Shown: positions 27,795 to 34,960 of the stretch, piece by piece
How the letters are laid out: the number at the start of each line of letters is the position of its first letter
Position numbering within the stretch: position 1 is the stretch's first letter
Assembly (NCBI RefSeq): GCF_029872155.1
Contig: NZ_JARXLA010000002.1
Coordinates: 558,001 to 622,000, forward strand
From: Hyphomicrobium sp. D-2
Lineage (GTDB): Bacteria; Pseudomonadota; Alphaproteobacteria; Rhizobiales; Hyphomicrobiaceae
Reading direction: 5' to 3'
DNA length: 64,000 bases
Program-made: the position numbers and the translations under genes
The notes under the pieces: model-generated
What the model was told of the DNA's origin: nothing
Database searches by the model: none
Seen by the model: only the letters and a program-made list of their open reading frames with translations

Positions 27795-29543
27795 ATGATC
27801 CCCGAAGCCGCGCATTTGCGGGATGAACCCATTAAAGGCCGCACCAGCTGGTTGAAAGCCAGCGTTGCTGCGATTGCTCTTAGCGTGATTACGCCAGCGG
27901 TTGTGCAAGCTGAAGCTGCGCCAGCGCGGCCGAACATTCTTTTTATTATGGGTGATGACATCGGCTACATGCAGCCGAGCATCTACCATCGCGGCTTGAT
28001 GGTCGGCGAAACGCCGAATATTGACCGCATCGGCCGCGAAGGCGCGATGTTCACCGATTACTATGCGGAGCAGAGCTGCACGGCTGGACGTAATGCGTTC
28101 TTCACTGGCATGCATCCGCTGCGCACCGGCATGATCATGCCGCAGCTGCCCGGCAGTCCGACCTATCTGAAGCCCGGCACGCCGGCACTCGCAAAGTTCC
28201 TGCACGATCTCGGATATGCAACCGGGCAGTTTGGCAAGAACCACCTTGGCGATCATACGGAGGCGCTGCCCACAGCACACGGATTCCAAGAGTTCTGGGG
28301 TTATCTCTACCACCTTGACGCCATGCAGGGCGTCAGCTTCCCGGACATCAACAAGACGCCAACGGATCAAACTGTTGCCCCGCCGTGTCAGAACACTGCA
28401 GTGCCTGGATTGGATCCGACACCGGGAGCTGTCGATCAGAAGACGACCATTTGTCTGATGCCACCGCGACCGGTGATCGCCTGTAAATCCTCTAACGGCA
28501 CCGTAGAAAAGCAGACATGCAAGGACGAAGGGCCGCTGACGCTCAAGCGGTCTGAGACGGTCGACGAAGAGATTTCAAGTCACCTCATCGACTTCCTCGA
28601 TCGCAACAATCCCAAGGAAACCGGCAAGCCGTTCTTCGTCTGGTACAACCCGGCGCGCATGCACATCACGACAATGCTGTCTGACAAGTATCTCGGCATG
28701 GTCGGGCAGCCCGGTGGCAAGGACTGGGGCGTGAACGAAGCCGGCATGAAGCAGATGGACGACAACATCGGCTACGTGCTGAAGAAGCTTGAGGAGATGG
28801 GCGAGCTCGACAACACGATTGTCGTTTTCACCACGGACAACGGCGCTGAGACCATCACGTTTCCCGATGGCGGCACAACGCCGTTCAAGGGCGGAAAGCT
28901 GTCAACCTGGGAAGGTGGCATGCGAGCGCCCATGGTGGTGCGCTGGCCGGGCCACATCGAGCCAGGAACGGTCAAGACCGACATCTTCGCGTCGCTTGAC
29001 TGGGTGCCGACGTTCGTCGAAATCGCCGGTGGCCCCAAGGGCAACGAACTGAAGGCGCAGATCGAGAAGGGCGCCTATCCGGGCATTGTCAAGACGACGC
29101 TGGATGGCATCAACCAGCACGATTATCTGCTCGGAAAATCGGATAGATCGGCACGCGATACATTCTTCTATTACTCGGGCAAGGATCCTTCGGCTGTCCG
29201 CTACAAGAACTGGAAGATGTACTTCTCGATGGTATCGGACGATCCGACCGGCTTTACCGTTGGCCCCGTGCCGTACCACTGGACTCAGGTTGTGAACATC
29301 AAGCGCGATCCATTCGAGACTTCGATCGGTTCGCAGTTGAAGACACTGACCGGCGTCGGTGGCGCGTTGGCTGCACCGGTTACCGCCTACGTCTACGACT
29401 GGAACCTGCTGCCGATCGGCCAGGCGTTGTGGCTAAAGGAACTTGAGACTTACAACAAGTTCCCGCCGATGCAGACGCCTGCGAGCTACAACCTTGATCA
29501 GGTCATCCAGCAGGTGAAATCCGCCAAGACGACCAGAGACTGA
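27795..29543 (+). CDS. Secreted arylsulfatase (type I, formylglycine-dependent)
   Basis: A 582-residue exported sulfatase. A signal peptide (about 18-39, ending TPAVVQAEA) is followed by ARPNILFIMGDDIGY (metal aspartates 54-55) and the sulfatase signature SCTAGRNAFFTG. Cys95 in this C-x-A-x-R motif must be converted to formylglycine for activity. The DNGAE metal site lies near the middle. GGAGGT just before ATG 27795 sets the start. The maturation enzyme is encoded two genes downstream. The substrate is unknown; sulfate-ester scavenging in the periplasm is the natural role. Confidence 0.92.
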   Translation: MIPEAAHLRDEPIKGRTSWLKASVAAIALSVITPAVVQAEAAPARPNILFIMGDDIGYMQPSIYHRGLMVGETPNIDRIGREGAMFTDYYAEQSCTAGRNAFFTGMHPLRTGMIMPQLPGSPTYLKPGTPALAKFLHDLGYATGQFGKNHLGDHTEALPTAHGFQEFWGYLYHLDAMQGVSFPDINKTPTDQTVAPPCQNTAVPGLDPTPGAVDQKTTICLMPPRPVIACKSSNGTVEKQTCKDEGPLTLKRSETVDEEISSHLIDFLDRNNPKETGKPFFVWYNPARMHITTMLSDKYLGMVGQPGGKDWGVNEAGMKQMDDNIGYVLKKLEEMGELDNTIVVFTTDNGAETITFPDGGTTPFKGGKLSTWEGGMRAPMVVRWPGHIEPGTVKTDIFASLDWVPTFVEIAGGPKGNELKAQIEKGAYPGIVKTTLDGINQHDYLLGKSDRSARDTFFYYSGKDPSAVRYKNWKMYFSMVSDDPTGFTVGPVPYHWTQVVNIKRDPFETSIGSQLKTLTGVGGALAAPVTAYVYDWNLLPIGQALWLKELETYNKFPPMQTPASYNLDQVIQQVKSAKTTRD

Positions 29544-29555
29544 TACGCACGACGA

Positions 29556-29581
29556 TCGGGCGGTTCTGCGGAGCCGCCCGA
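29556..29581 (+). terminator. Hairpin between sulfatase and HAD genes
   Basis: TCGGGCGG (29556-29563) pairs with CCGCCCGA (29574-29581) around a 10-base loop, 12 bases after the sulfatase stop. There is no T-tract, so it may be an mRNA-stabilising or partial-termination hairpin that sets sulfatase levels above those of the downstream genes. Confidence 0.5.
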
Positions 29582-29625
29582 CTGTCATTGTCCATCGGCG
29601 ACTTCAGATCATATCGGGTAATGCA

Positions 29626-30678
29626 ATGCTTTGTTGGATTGTTCAGACGCTCCATTCGCTCCGGACGCGCACGTTTGCAGCCTCGTTTGCAGTGTTGGCG
29701 GCTCTCACCCTGACAACGCTTTCAGCAGCTGCCAAACAAGACCCGCTTCCGTCATGGAACGACGGTGCAGTGAAGAGCGCGATCGTGGCGCTCGTTAAGG
29801 AAACAACCACGGAGGGCGCCGCCGGTTATGTTGAACCGGCCGATCGCATCGTGGTCTTCGATCAAGACGGCACGCTCTGGGCTGAGCATCCGCTTTACAG
29901 TCAGGCGCTGTTTGCGCTCGACCGGGTGGCGACGCTGGCGCCCGAACACCCCGAATGGAAAACCACCGAGCCTTTCAAGTCAGTGCTCGCCAATGATTTT
30001 GCCACCATCGCAAAGTTCAGCGAGAAGGATTGGCTTGAAATCGTTGCCGCCACGCACGCTGGCATGAGCACCGAGCAGTTTGAGAAGATTGTCACCGATT
30101 GGCTGCCGACCTCGAAGAACCCGGTGCTGAAGCGGCCTGTTACCGAACTGGTCTATCAGCCGATGCTGGAAGTGCTGGCGTATCTGCGCGCCAATGGTTT
30201 CAACACTTACATCGTTACCGGTGGTGGTCAGGAGTTCGTCCGCCCCTATGCCGACGCAGTGTATGGCATTCAACGCGAGCAGGTCGTCGGCTCCAGCGTT
30301 GCGACCAAATTTGAATACAAGGACGGCAAGGCAGAATTGCTGCGCGAGCCGAAGCTGTTCTTCAACAGCAACTATGAAGGCAAGCCGATCGGCATCAATC
30401 TCTTCATCGGCAAGCGTCCCTTGATTGCTTTTGGAAACTCCGACGGCGATCGCCAGATGCTGGAATGGACGACAGCGGGTGAGGGGCCCAGACTGGGCGT
30501 GCTTGTGCTGCATGACGATGCTACGCGCGAGTTCGCCTATGGCCCGGCCGACGGCCTACCCGACACCAAAGTTGGCACGTTTAGCCAGTCGCTGATGGAT
30601 GAGGCCCATGCGCGCAAATGGCATGTGATCAGCATGAAGAATGATTGGGCAACCATTTTTCCAAAACCGGCGGAATAG
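29626..30678 (+). CDS. Exported HAD-superfamily hydrolase
   Basis: A 350-residue protein with an N-terminal signal/anchor (about 15-36) and a HAD phosphatase core: nucleophile motif VVFDQDGTLW (Asp79, Asp81), the motif-II region YIVTGGGQEF and motif IV IAFGNSDGDRQML. It resembles phosphoserine phosphatase-like HAD proteins but is exported, so a periplasmic phosphoester is the likely substrate. It lies between the sulfatase and the formylglycine-generating enzyme, 82 bases after the former, suggesting joint use of sulfate and phosphate esters. The exact substrate is not known. Confidence 0.8.
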   Translation: MLCWIVQTLHSLRTRTFAASFAVLAALTLTTLSAAAKQDPLPSWNDGAVKSAIVALVKETTTEGAAGYVEPADRIVVFDQDGTLWAEHPLYSQALFALDRVATLAPEHPEWKTTEPFKSVLANDFATIAKFSEKDWLEIVAATHAGMSTEQFEKIVTDWLPTSKNPVLKRPVTELVYQPMLEVLAYLRANGFNTYIVTGGGQEFVRPYADAVYGIQREQVVGSSVATKFEYKDGKAELLREPKLFFNSNYEGKPIGINLFIGKRPLIAFGNSDGDRQMLEWTTAGEGPRLGVLVLHDDATREFAYGPADGLPDTKVGTFSQSLMDEAHARKWHVISMKNDWATIFPKPAE

Positions 30679-30753
30679 GCGGCCGAAAAAGGCGGGTTGA
30701 TATAGGCAGGTTGGTGTGCATCCCGACTGGGAGACAATTCTAGGGGAAGCAAG

Positions 30754-31758
30754 GTGAGCATCAGACACAGGCATAAGGCACAAGCGCACTCTGCTCCGCC
30801 GAACATCTCCGACCCGACGACGGATATGGTCCGGATCGACGGCGCGACGTTTCGCATGGGATCGGATCGGCACTATGCTGAGGAGAAGCCGGTTCATCGG
30901 GTAACGGTCGACGGTTTCTGGATCGATCCGGCGCCGGTGACTAACGCGCAGTTTCGCGCCTTTGTCGAGGCAACGGGCTATGTCACGTTCGCCGAGATTG
31001 CGCCTGACCCGAAAGACTATCCCGGCGCGCTGCCGCATCTGTTGAAGGCGGGATCACTGGTGTTTGCGCCACCGGACTATCCCGTCGACACACGCGACTG
31101 GAGCCAATGGTGGGAGTTCCGTCAGCGGGTGAACTGGCGCAGGCCGTACGGTCGTGGCAGCTCGATCAGGGGGATGGACCATCACCCCGTGGTTCATGTC
31201 GCCTATCGAGACGCTGAGGCTTATGCAGACTGGGTTGGCAAGTCACTACCGACAGAGGCGGAATGGGAATACGCTGCGCGCGGCGGTCTCGATGGGGCCG
31301 AGTTCGCCTGGGGAGATGAGCTGAACCCTGAGGGACGTCAGCTTGCAAATACGTGGCAGGGCGCGTTTCCTCACGAGAACCTCAAGCTCGATGGCTACGA
31401 GCGCACATCGCCGATCCGTTCATACCCACCCAACGGTTTTGGGCTTTACGACATGATTGGCAATGTCTGGGAATGGACGGCGGATTGGTTTTCGAACCGC
31501 CATCCAGACAACGCCCCGAAAGCTTGCTGCATTCCGGTCAATCCGCGCGGCGGTCCGGAGCAGGCCAGCCATGATGCCCGTCAGCCCAGGTCGGCTATTC
31601 CGCGCAAGGTGTTGAAGGGCGGTTCGCATCTGTGCGCGCCGAACTACTGTCGGCGGTATCGACCAGCAGCACGCCACGCTCACCCCGTCGATACATCGAC
31701 CAGTCATATCGGTTTCCGATGTGTTTTCAGAAGCGCTGATCGGGAACAGTCACGGTAG
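30754..31758 (+). CDS. Formylglycine-generating enzyme (sulfatase maturase, SUMF1 family)
   Basis: A 334-residue FGE-sulfatase domain protein: MVRIDGATFRMGSDRHYAEE, PVTNAQFRAFVEATGY, LPTEAEWEYAARGGLDGAEFAWGDE, YDMIGNVWEWTADWF and the active-site GGSHLCAPNYCRRYRPAAR. The two catalytic cysteines (Cys294 and Cys299, five residues apart) are both present, which separates true FGE from inactive relatives. It oxidises the sulfatase-motif cysteine to formylglycine, so it should activate the arylsulfatase of this cluster. The start is GTG 30754 with GGGGAAG upstream. No signal peptide is evident. Confidence 0.93.
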   Translation: MSIRHRHKAQAHSAPPNISDPTTDMVRIDGATFRMGSDRHYAEEKPVHRVTVDGFWIDPAPVTNAQFRAFVEATGYVTFAEIAPDPKDYPGALPHLLKAGSLVFAPPDYPVDTRDWSQWWEFRQRVNWRRPYGRGSSIRGMDHHPVVHVAYRDAEAYADWVGKSLPTEAEWEYAARGGLDGAEFAWGDELNPEGRQLANTWQGAFPHENLKLDGYERTSPIRSYPPNGFGLYDMIGNVWEWTADWFSNRHPDNAPKACCIPVNPRGGPEQASHDARQPRSAIPRKVLKGGSHLCAPNYCRRYRPAARHAHPVDTSTSHIGFRCVFRSADREQSR

Positions 31759-32091
31759 GAAGAGAGCTGTACCGCTGGCGGTATGCAGGCGGTGCTTATT
31801 GGGGCATCGAACAGCAGTCAGACGACGAGACCGATTCCGTGTGTGCCTCCGCTATGATAGAGGCATGGGGGCGCGTTCGACGTGGCGTGCCGATTTAACA
31901 AACTATGCGTTCGCCGCATTTAATGCGGCGTGGGCCTGCTGCGCTGTGGCCCATCGCAGCGCCTGCGATTTCAGCTTAAAGGTCTTTCGATCAGACGCTG
32001 GCTATTATGCAGCCATGCCCAATTGCCGACGAACAGTGGAACGTGCTTCCCTTAGAAGGCTCAATACGTTCGAAATCGAATAGGACTATCC
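31759..32091. other. Intergenic region with hairpin
   Basis: A 333-base stretch with no supported gene. CGCCGCAT (31912-31919) and ATGCGGCG (31923-31930) form a perfect 8-bp stem with a TTA loop; no T-tract follows. A frame covering 31721-32083 overlaps the end of the maturase gene and shows no protein signature. Confidence 0.4.
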
Positions 32092-33096
32092 GTGCAATAT
32101 CAGCCGCATAGGTTCTCCGTGGCGCCCATGATGGATTGGACGGATCGGCATTGCCGGACGTTTCACCGTCAGCTGACGAAGCGCGCTCTGCTCTATACCG
32201 AGATGGTAACGGCCCCCGCTGTGCTGCGCGGCGATCGCGAGCGGCTGCTCGGATTGGCCGGCGAGCATGAGCATCCGGTGGCGTTGCAGCTCGGTGGATC
32301 GGACCCTGAAGCACTGGCGGACGCCGCCGCCGTGGGTGCGGAATATGGTTACGACGAAATAAACCTGAATGTCGGCTGTCCTTCCGACCGCGTGCAGGAG
32401 GGCCGCTTCGGCGCCTGCCTGATGGCCGAGCCGGAGCTGGTTGCAAAGTGCGTTTACGCAATGCAACGCAACGTCAAGGTGCCGGTAACGGTGAAATGCC
32501 GGATCGGCATCGACGACCAGGACAGCGAGGCCGATTTCCAGCGCTTCATCGACACGGTGGCCGATGCGGGCATTACAACTTTTGTTGTCCACGCGCGCAA
32601 AGCCTGGCTGAAGGGTCTGTCGCCGAAAGAGAACCGCGAGATTCCCCCGCTGGATTATCCGCGCGTCTACCGGCTGAAAGCATCGCATCCCGAGCTGACG
32701 ATTGTGATCAACGGCGGCGTCGACAATCTGGATGCGGCAGAGGAACATCTGCGTCATGTCGATGGCGTGATGATGGGGCGCGCTGCGTATCAGACGCCGT
32801 ACATTCTGAGTGACGTCGACCAGCGCATATTCGCGATAACGGACGCGCCGGCGATTTCTCGCCGCGACGCAGTGGAAGCGATGCTGCCTTACATCGAAGA
32901 ACACATTGCATCGGGCGGCCGGCTGAACAACATTGTGCGTCACATGCTGGGGCTTTATCACGCCGAACCGCGCGGACGCCTGTTCCGTCGTCATCTCAGT
33001 GAGAATGCACCACGGGATGCAGCGCCGCTGTCGGTGCTGAAGGAGGCGCTGGAATACGTTGAAAGCGGACCGCGCCGCGCAAGCGCCGCCGAGTAA
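32092..33096 (+). CDS. dusA: tRNA-dihydrouridine(20/20a) synthase
   Basis: A 334-residue flavoenzyme that reduces uridine 20/20a in the tRNA D-loop. It has the Dus TIM-barrel motifs: HRFSVAPMMDWTDRH, VALQLGGSDPEAL, INLNVGCPSDRVQEGRFGACLM with the catalytic cysteine (Cys109), VKCRIGIDDQDS, and the DusA-type FVVHARKAWLKGLSPKENR. It starts at GTG 32092. It is a stand-alone gene followed 39 bases later by a permease. Confidence 0.93.
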   Translation: MQYQPHRFSVAPMMDWTDRHCRTFHRQLTKRALLYTEMVTAPAVLRGDRERLLGLAGEHEHPVALQLGGSDPEALADAAAVGAEYGYDEINLNVGCPSDRVQEGRFGACLMAEPELVAKCVYAMQRNVKVPVTVKCRIGIDDQDSEADFQRFIDTVADAGITTFVVHARKAWLKGLSPKENREIPPLDYPRVYRLKASHPELTIVINGGVDNLDAAEEHLRHVDGVMMGRAAYQTPYILSDVDQRIFAITDAPAISRRDAVEAMLPYIEEHIASGGRLNNIVRHMLGLYHAEPRGRLFRRHLSENAPRDAAPLSVLKEALEYVESGPRRASAAE

Positions 33097-33135
33097 CGCC
33101 GCCGTACAACCACATAACACTGGGAATGATCGCGC

Positions 33136-33966
33136 ATGGAACTGGGGTTGGCCAATGGCGATCTTGTCATGCTCGTTGTGGCGCTGCTGGCGGGCGGACT
33201 GGTGGCCGGTTTTCTAGCCGGTCTGCTTGGTATCGGCGGCGGTGGTGTGCTGGTGCCGGTGCTGTATGAAGTGTTCCGCGCTCTCGATGTCGATCCCGCC
33301 GTGCGCATGCACGTGGTGTTGGGCACATGCCTTGCGATCATCCTGCCGACGTCGCTGAAATCGTTCGCGGGGCACCGGGCGCGCGGCTCGGTTGATATGG
33401 CGCTGCTGAAACGGGTGGCGCCGTTTGTTGTGCTGGGCGTGATGATCGGAGCGGTCGCCGCGAAGAATTCCAGCGCCGAAGTGTTGAAGTGGGTGTGGGC
33501 GATTTCCGCCAGCGTCATTGCGTTCAAAATGGCGTTCGGCCGTGAGAGCTGGCGCATTTCCGATCACCTGCCGCCAACGCCGTGGCCGCAGGCTGGCGGG
33601 TTCGGCGTCGGTCTCATCTCGACACTGATGAGTATCGGTGGTGCATCGTTCGTCGTGCCGCTGCTGACGCTGTTCGGCAAACCGATCCTGCAGGCGGTTT
33701 CAACAGCTGCCGGCGTGGGGCCGCTGATCGCGTTCCCCGGCGTGATCGGATACGCGTGGGCGGGTTGGGGTGCGGAAGGTTTGCCGTGGGGCTCGATCGG
33801 TTATGTCAACCTGCTGGCGATGGCGATCGTTGCACCGGTAAGCGTACTGGCGGCGCCGCTGGGTGTGCGCATGGCGCATCGCATTCCGCGCCGCACGCTG
33901 GAGCTGGCGTTCGCCGCGTTCCTGGCAACGATCGCGCTGCGCTTCATTGTTGATTTGGTGTTGTGA
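33136..33966 (+). CDS. TauE/SafE family sulfite exporter-like permease
   Basis: A 276-residue polytopic inner-membrane protein with about eight helices and the two TauE repeats, recognisable by the glycine-rich GFLAGLLGIGGGGVLVPVL near residues 27-46 and the second-half GVGLISTLMSIGGASFVVPLL. The family exports sulfite, sulfoacetate or other organosulfur anions. The sulfatase cluster lies a few kilobases upstream, but dusA lies between, so a link is only speculative. Confidence 0.88.
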   Translation: MELGLANGDLVMLVVALLAGGLVAGFLAGLLGIGGGGVLVPVLYEVFRALDVDPAVRMHVVLGTCLAIILPTSLKSFAGHRARGSVDMALLKRVAPFVVLGVMIGAVAAKNSSAEVLKWVWAISASVIAFKMAFGRESWRISDHLPPTPWPQAGGFGVGLISTLMSIGGASFVVPLLTLFGKPILQAVSTAAGVGPLIAFPGVIGYAWAGWGAEGLPWGSIGYVNLLAMAIVAPVSVLAAPLGVRMAHRIPRRTLELAFAAFLATIALRFIVDLVL

Positions 33967-34006
33967 GCGCTGATTGGTGGGCCAACGCAAGGCTGGCCAT
34001 AGGTCA

Positions 34007-34060
34007 GGGCACGGCAGAATTGATGGCGCGGGCATGGGGAAACTTGCGTGGATCCCGGCC
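34007..34060 (+). repeat. 54-bp direct repeat, left copy
   Basis: This 54-base stretch matches 34753-34806 at 48 of 54 positions with no gaps. Both copies end with AACTTGCGTGGATCCCGGCC, which leads into a palindromic unit. The left copy also reads A-R-Q-N-stop in the frame matching the end of the GIY-YIG gene, so it looks like the remnant of a second copy of that gene's 3' end. Confidence 0.75.
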
Positions 34061-34133
34061 TTTTTCTGGCACTCGGCGACTCCCCTTCGGGGAGCCGGCC
34101 GCCGAGTGCGCAAGAAATATTCGCCGGGATGAC
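34047..34133 (+). repeat. Palindromic unit type A split by a type B palindrome
   Basis: The arms CGTGGATCCCGGCC (34047-34060) and CGCCGGGATGACG (near 34122-34133) are those of the compact unit at 34793-34822. Here they are separated by about 60 bases containing a second palindrome (34069-34109), whose outer arms GCACTCGGCG and CGCCGAGTGC enclose an inner CCCCTTCGGGG hairpin. It reads as one repeat inserted into another. Confidence 0.65.
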
Positions 34134-34336
34134 GGAGGAGTGGGGGCGATTTAGCAATGATACGTCGGACTGCAACGGGATGAGAGGTGCGGTTCGCAGA
34201 GTTCATTGTCAAAGCCGCTAGGCCGCTTGGGCCATAAAGAAGACCGACAACAGTGCCTCTGCCTCAGCTTCCATTGGGAGGCATCCAGGTCTGCAACTCA
34301 AGCTGGGGCAATAGCCCGGCAGTGGCCTCCGCACAC

Positions 34337-34365
34337 CGTCATCCCGACATCGGTCGGGATCCACG
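34337..34365 (-). repeat. Palindromic unit type A, inverted orientation
   Basis: CGTCATCCCGAC ... GTCGGGATCCACG is the reverse complement of the type A unit (CGTGGATCCCG ... CGGGATGACG). It lies 56 bases upstream of the GIY-YIG gene, so this gene is bounded by type A units in opposite orientation, here and at 34793-34822. Confidence 0.7.
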
Positions 34366-34421
34366 CCAGCTTAAGCGTTTGAGCGGTTGCAGAAGGATGT
34401 CCGTCCAGAGATGATCGGAGC

Positions 34422-34772
34422 ATGCCTCGCCTGTATGAGCCGAAAGATCCGTGCGTCTACATTCTCGCCAGCAAACGCGATGGGGTGCTGTACATCGGCG
34501 TGACGAGTGCCCTTCACGGTCGCATGGAGGAGCACAGCCAGGGCGTGATCGCAGGTTTCACGAAGCGCTATGGCGTAAAATTATTGGTCTATCACGAACA
34601 CCACGACGACATGGAAATGGCGATCCGGCGCGAGAAGCAGTTGAAGGCGTGGCGCCGCGCGTGGAAGGTTCGGCTGATCGAAAGCATGAACCCTGAGTGG
34701 GTGAACCTCTTTGATCCGTTGACCGGCGCAATTGCCGAAGGCCCGGCTGATCGGGCGCGGCAGAATTTATAG
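34422..34772 (+). CDS. Small GIY-YIG nuclease-family protein
   Basis: A 116-residue single-domain GIY-YIG protein: the motif pair VYILASKRDGVLYIGVT (residues 12-28), the conserved basic residue in LHGRMEEH, the EHHDDMEMAIRREKQLKAWRRAWK helix and a final NPEWVNLFDPLTG. The family (UvrC/YhbQ-like small nucleases) occurs in many copies in alphaproteobacterial genomes with unknown role. No extra DNA-binding domain is visible. The gene lies inside a nest of palindromic repeats and its last codons are part of a 54-bp direct repeat. Being alone in a repeat island suggests mobility. Confidence 0.88.
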   Translation: MPRLYEPKDPCVYILASKRDGVLYIGVTSALHGRMEEHSQGVIAGFTKRYGVKLLVYHEHHDDMEMAIRREKQLKAWRRAWKVRLIESMNPEWVNLFDPLTGAIAEGPADRARQNL

Positions 34773-34806
34773 CGCGTGCTGGGGGAAACTTGCGTGGATC
34801 CCGGCC
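34753..34806 (+). repeat. 54-bp direct repeat, right copy
   Basis: This is the partner of 34007-34060 and differs at six positions. It contains the last codons and TAG stop (34770-34772) of the GIY-YIG gene and runs into the type A palindrome. The coding end and the palindrome therefore travelled or were duplicated together. Confidence 0.75.
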
Positions 34807-34822
34807 TAGCGCCGGGATGACG
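34793..34822 (+). repeat. Palindromic unit type A, compact copy
   Basis: CGTGGATCCCGGCC and GCCGGGATGACG form an imperfect hairpin with a minimal loop, followed by TTTTT (34823-34827). It could double as a terminator for the GIY-YIG gene. Further type A copies are at 34337-34365 and 38348-38376. Confidence 0.7.
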
Positions 34823-34910
34823 TTTTTATTTCTTTCGCACGAGTGATTTCCTGTCCGGGCGGCGGCCGCCGAGTGCGTAGAAATTTTTCGCCGGCGCGAA
34901 GTTTGTATTC

Positions 34911-34951
34911 GGCGCTGGCGGCCGGCTGCGCAGAGCGCAGTCGCCAGCGCC
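34911..34951. repeat. Palindromic unit type C, copy 1
   Basis: Outer arms GGCGCTGGCG (34911-34920) and CGCCAGCGCC (34942-34951) enclose an inner CTGCGC-AGA-GCGCAG hairpin. It sits 9 bases after the stop of the minus-strand phosphohexomutase gene and probably forms its mRNA 3' end. A second copy is at 38779-38817. Confidence 0.7.
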
Positions 34952-34960
34952 AGGCAAAAA

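Noticed and set aside
31721-32083. 120-codon plus-strand frame between the maturase and dusA
   Set aside because: It starts inside the maturase gene and runs through a hairpin; composition and start context do not support a gene.
34007-34822. CRISPR-like array
   Set aside because: Repeats are few, differ in type and orientation and are not evenly spaced with unique spacers; no cas genes are present.
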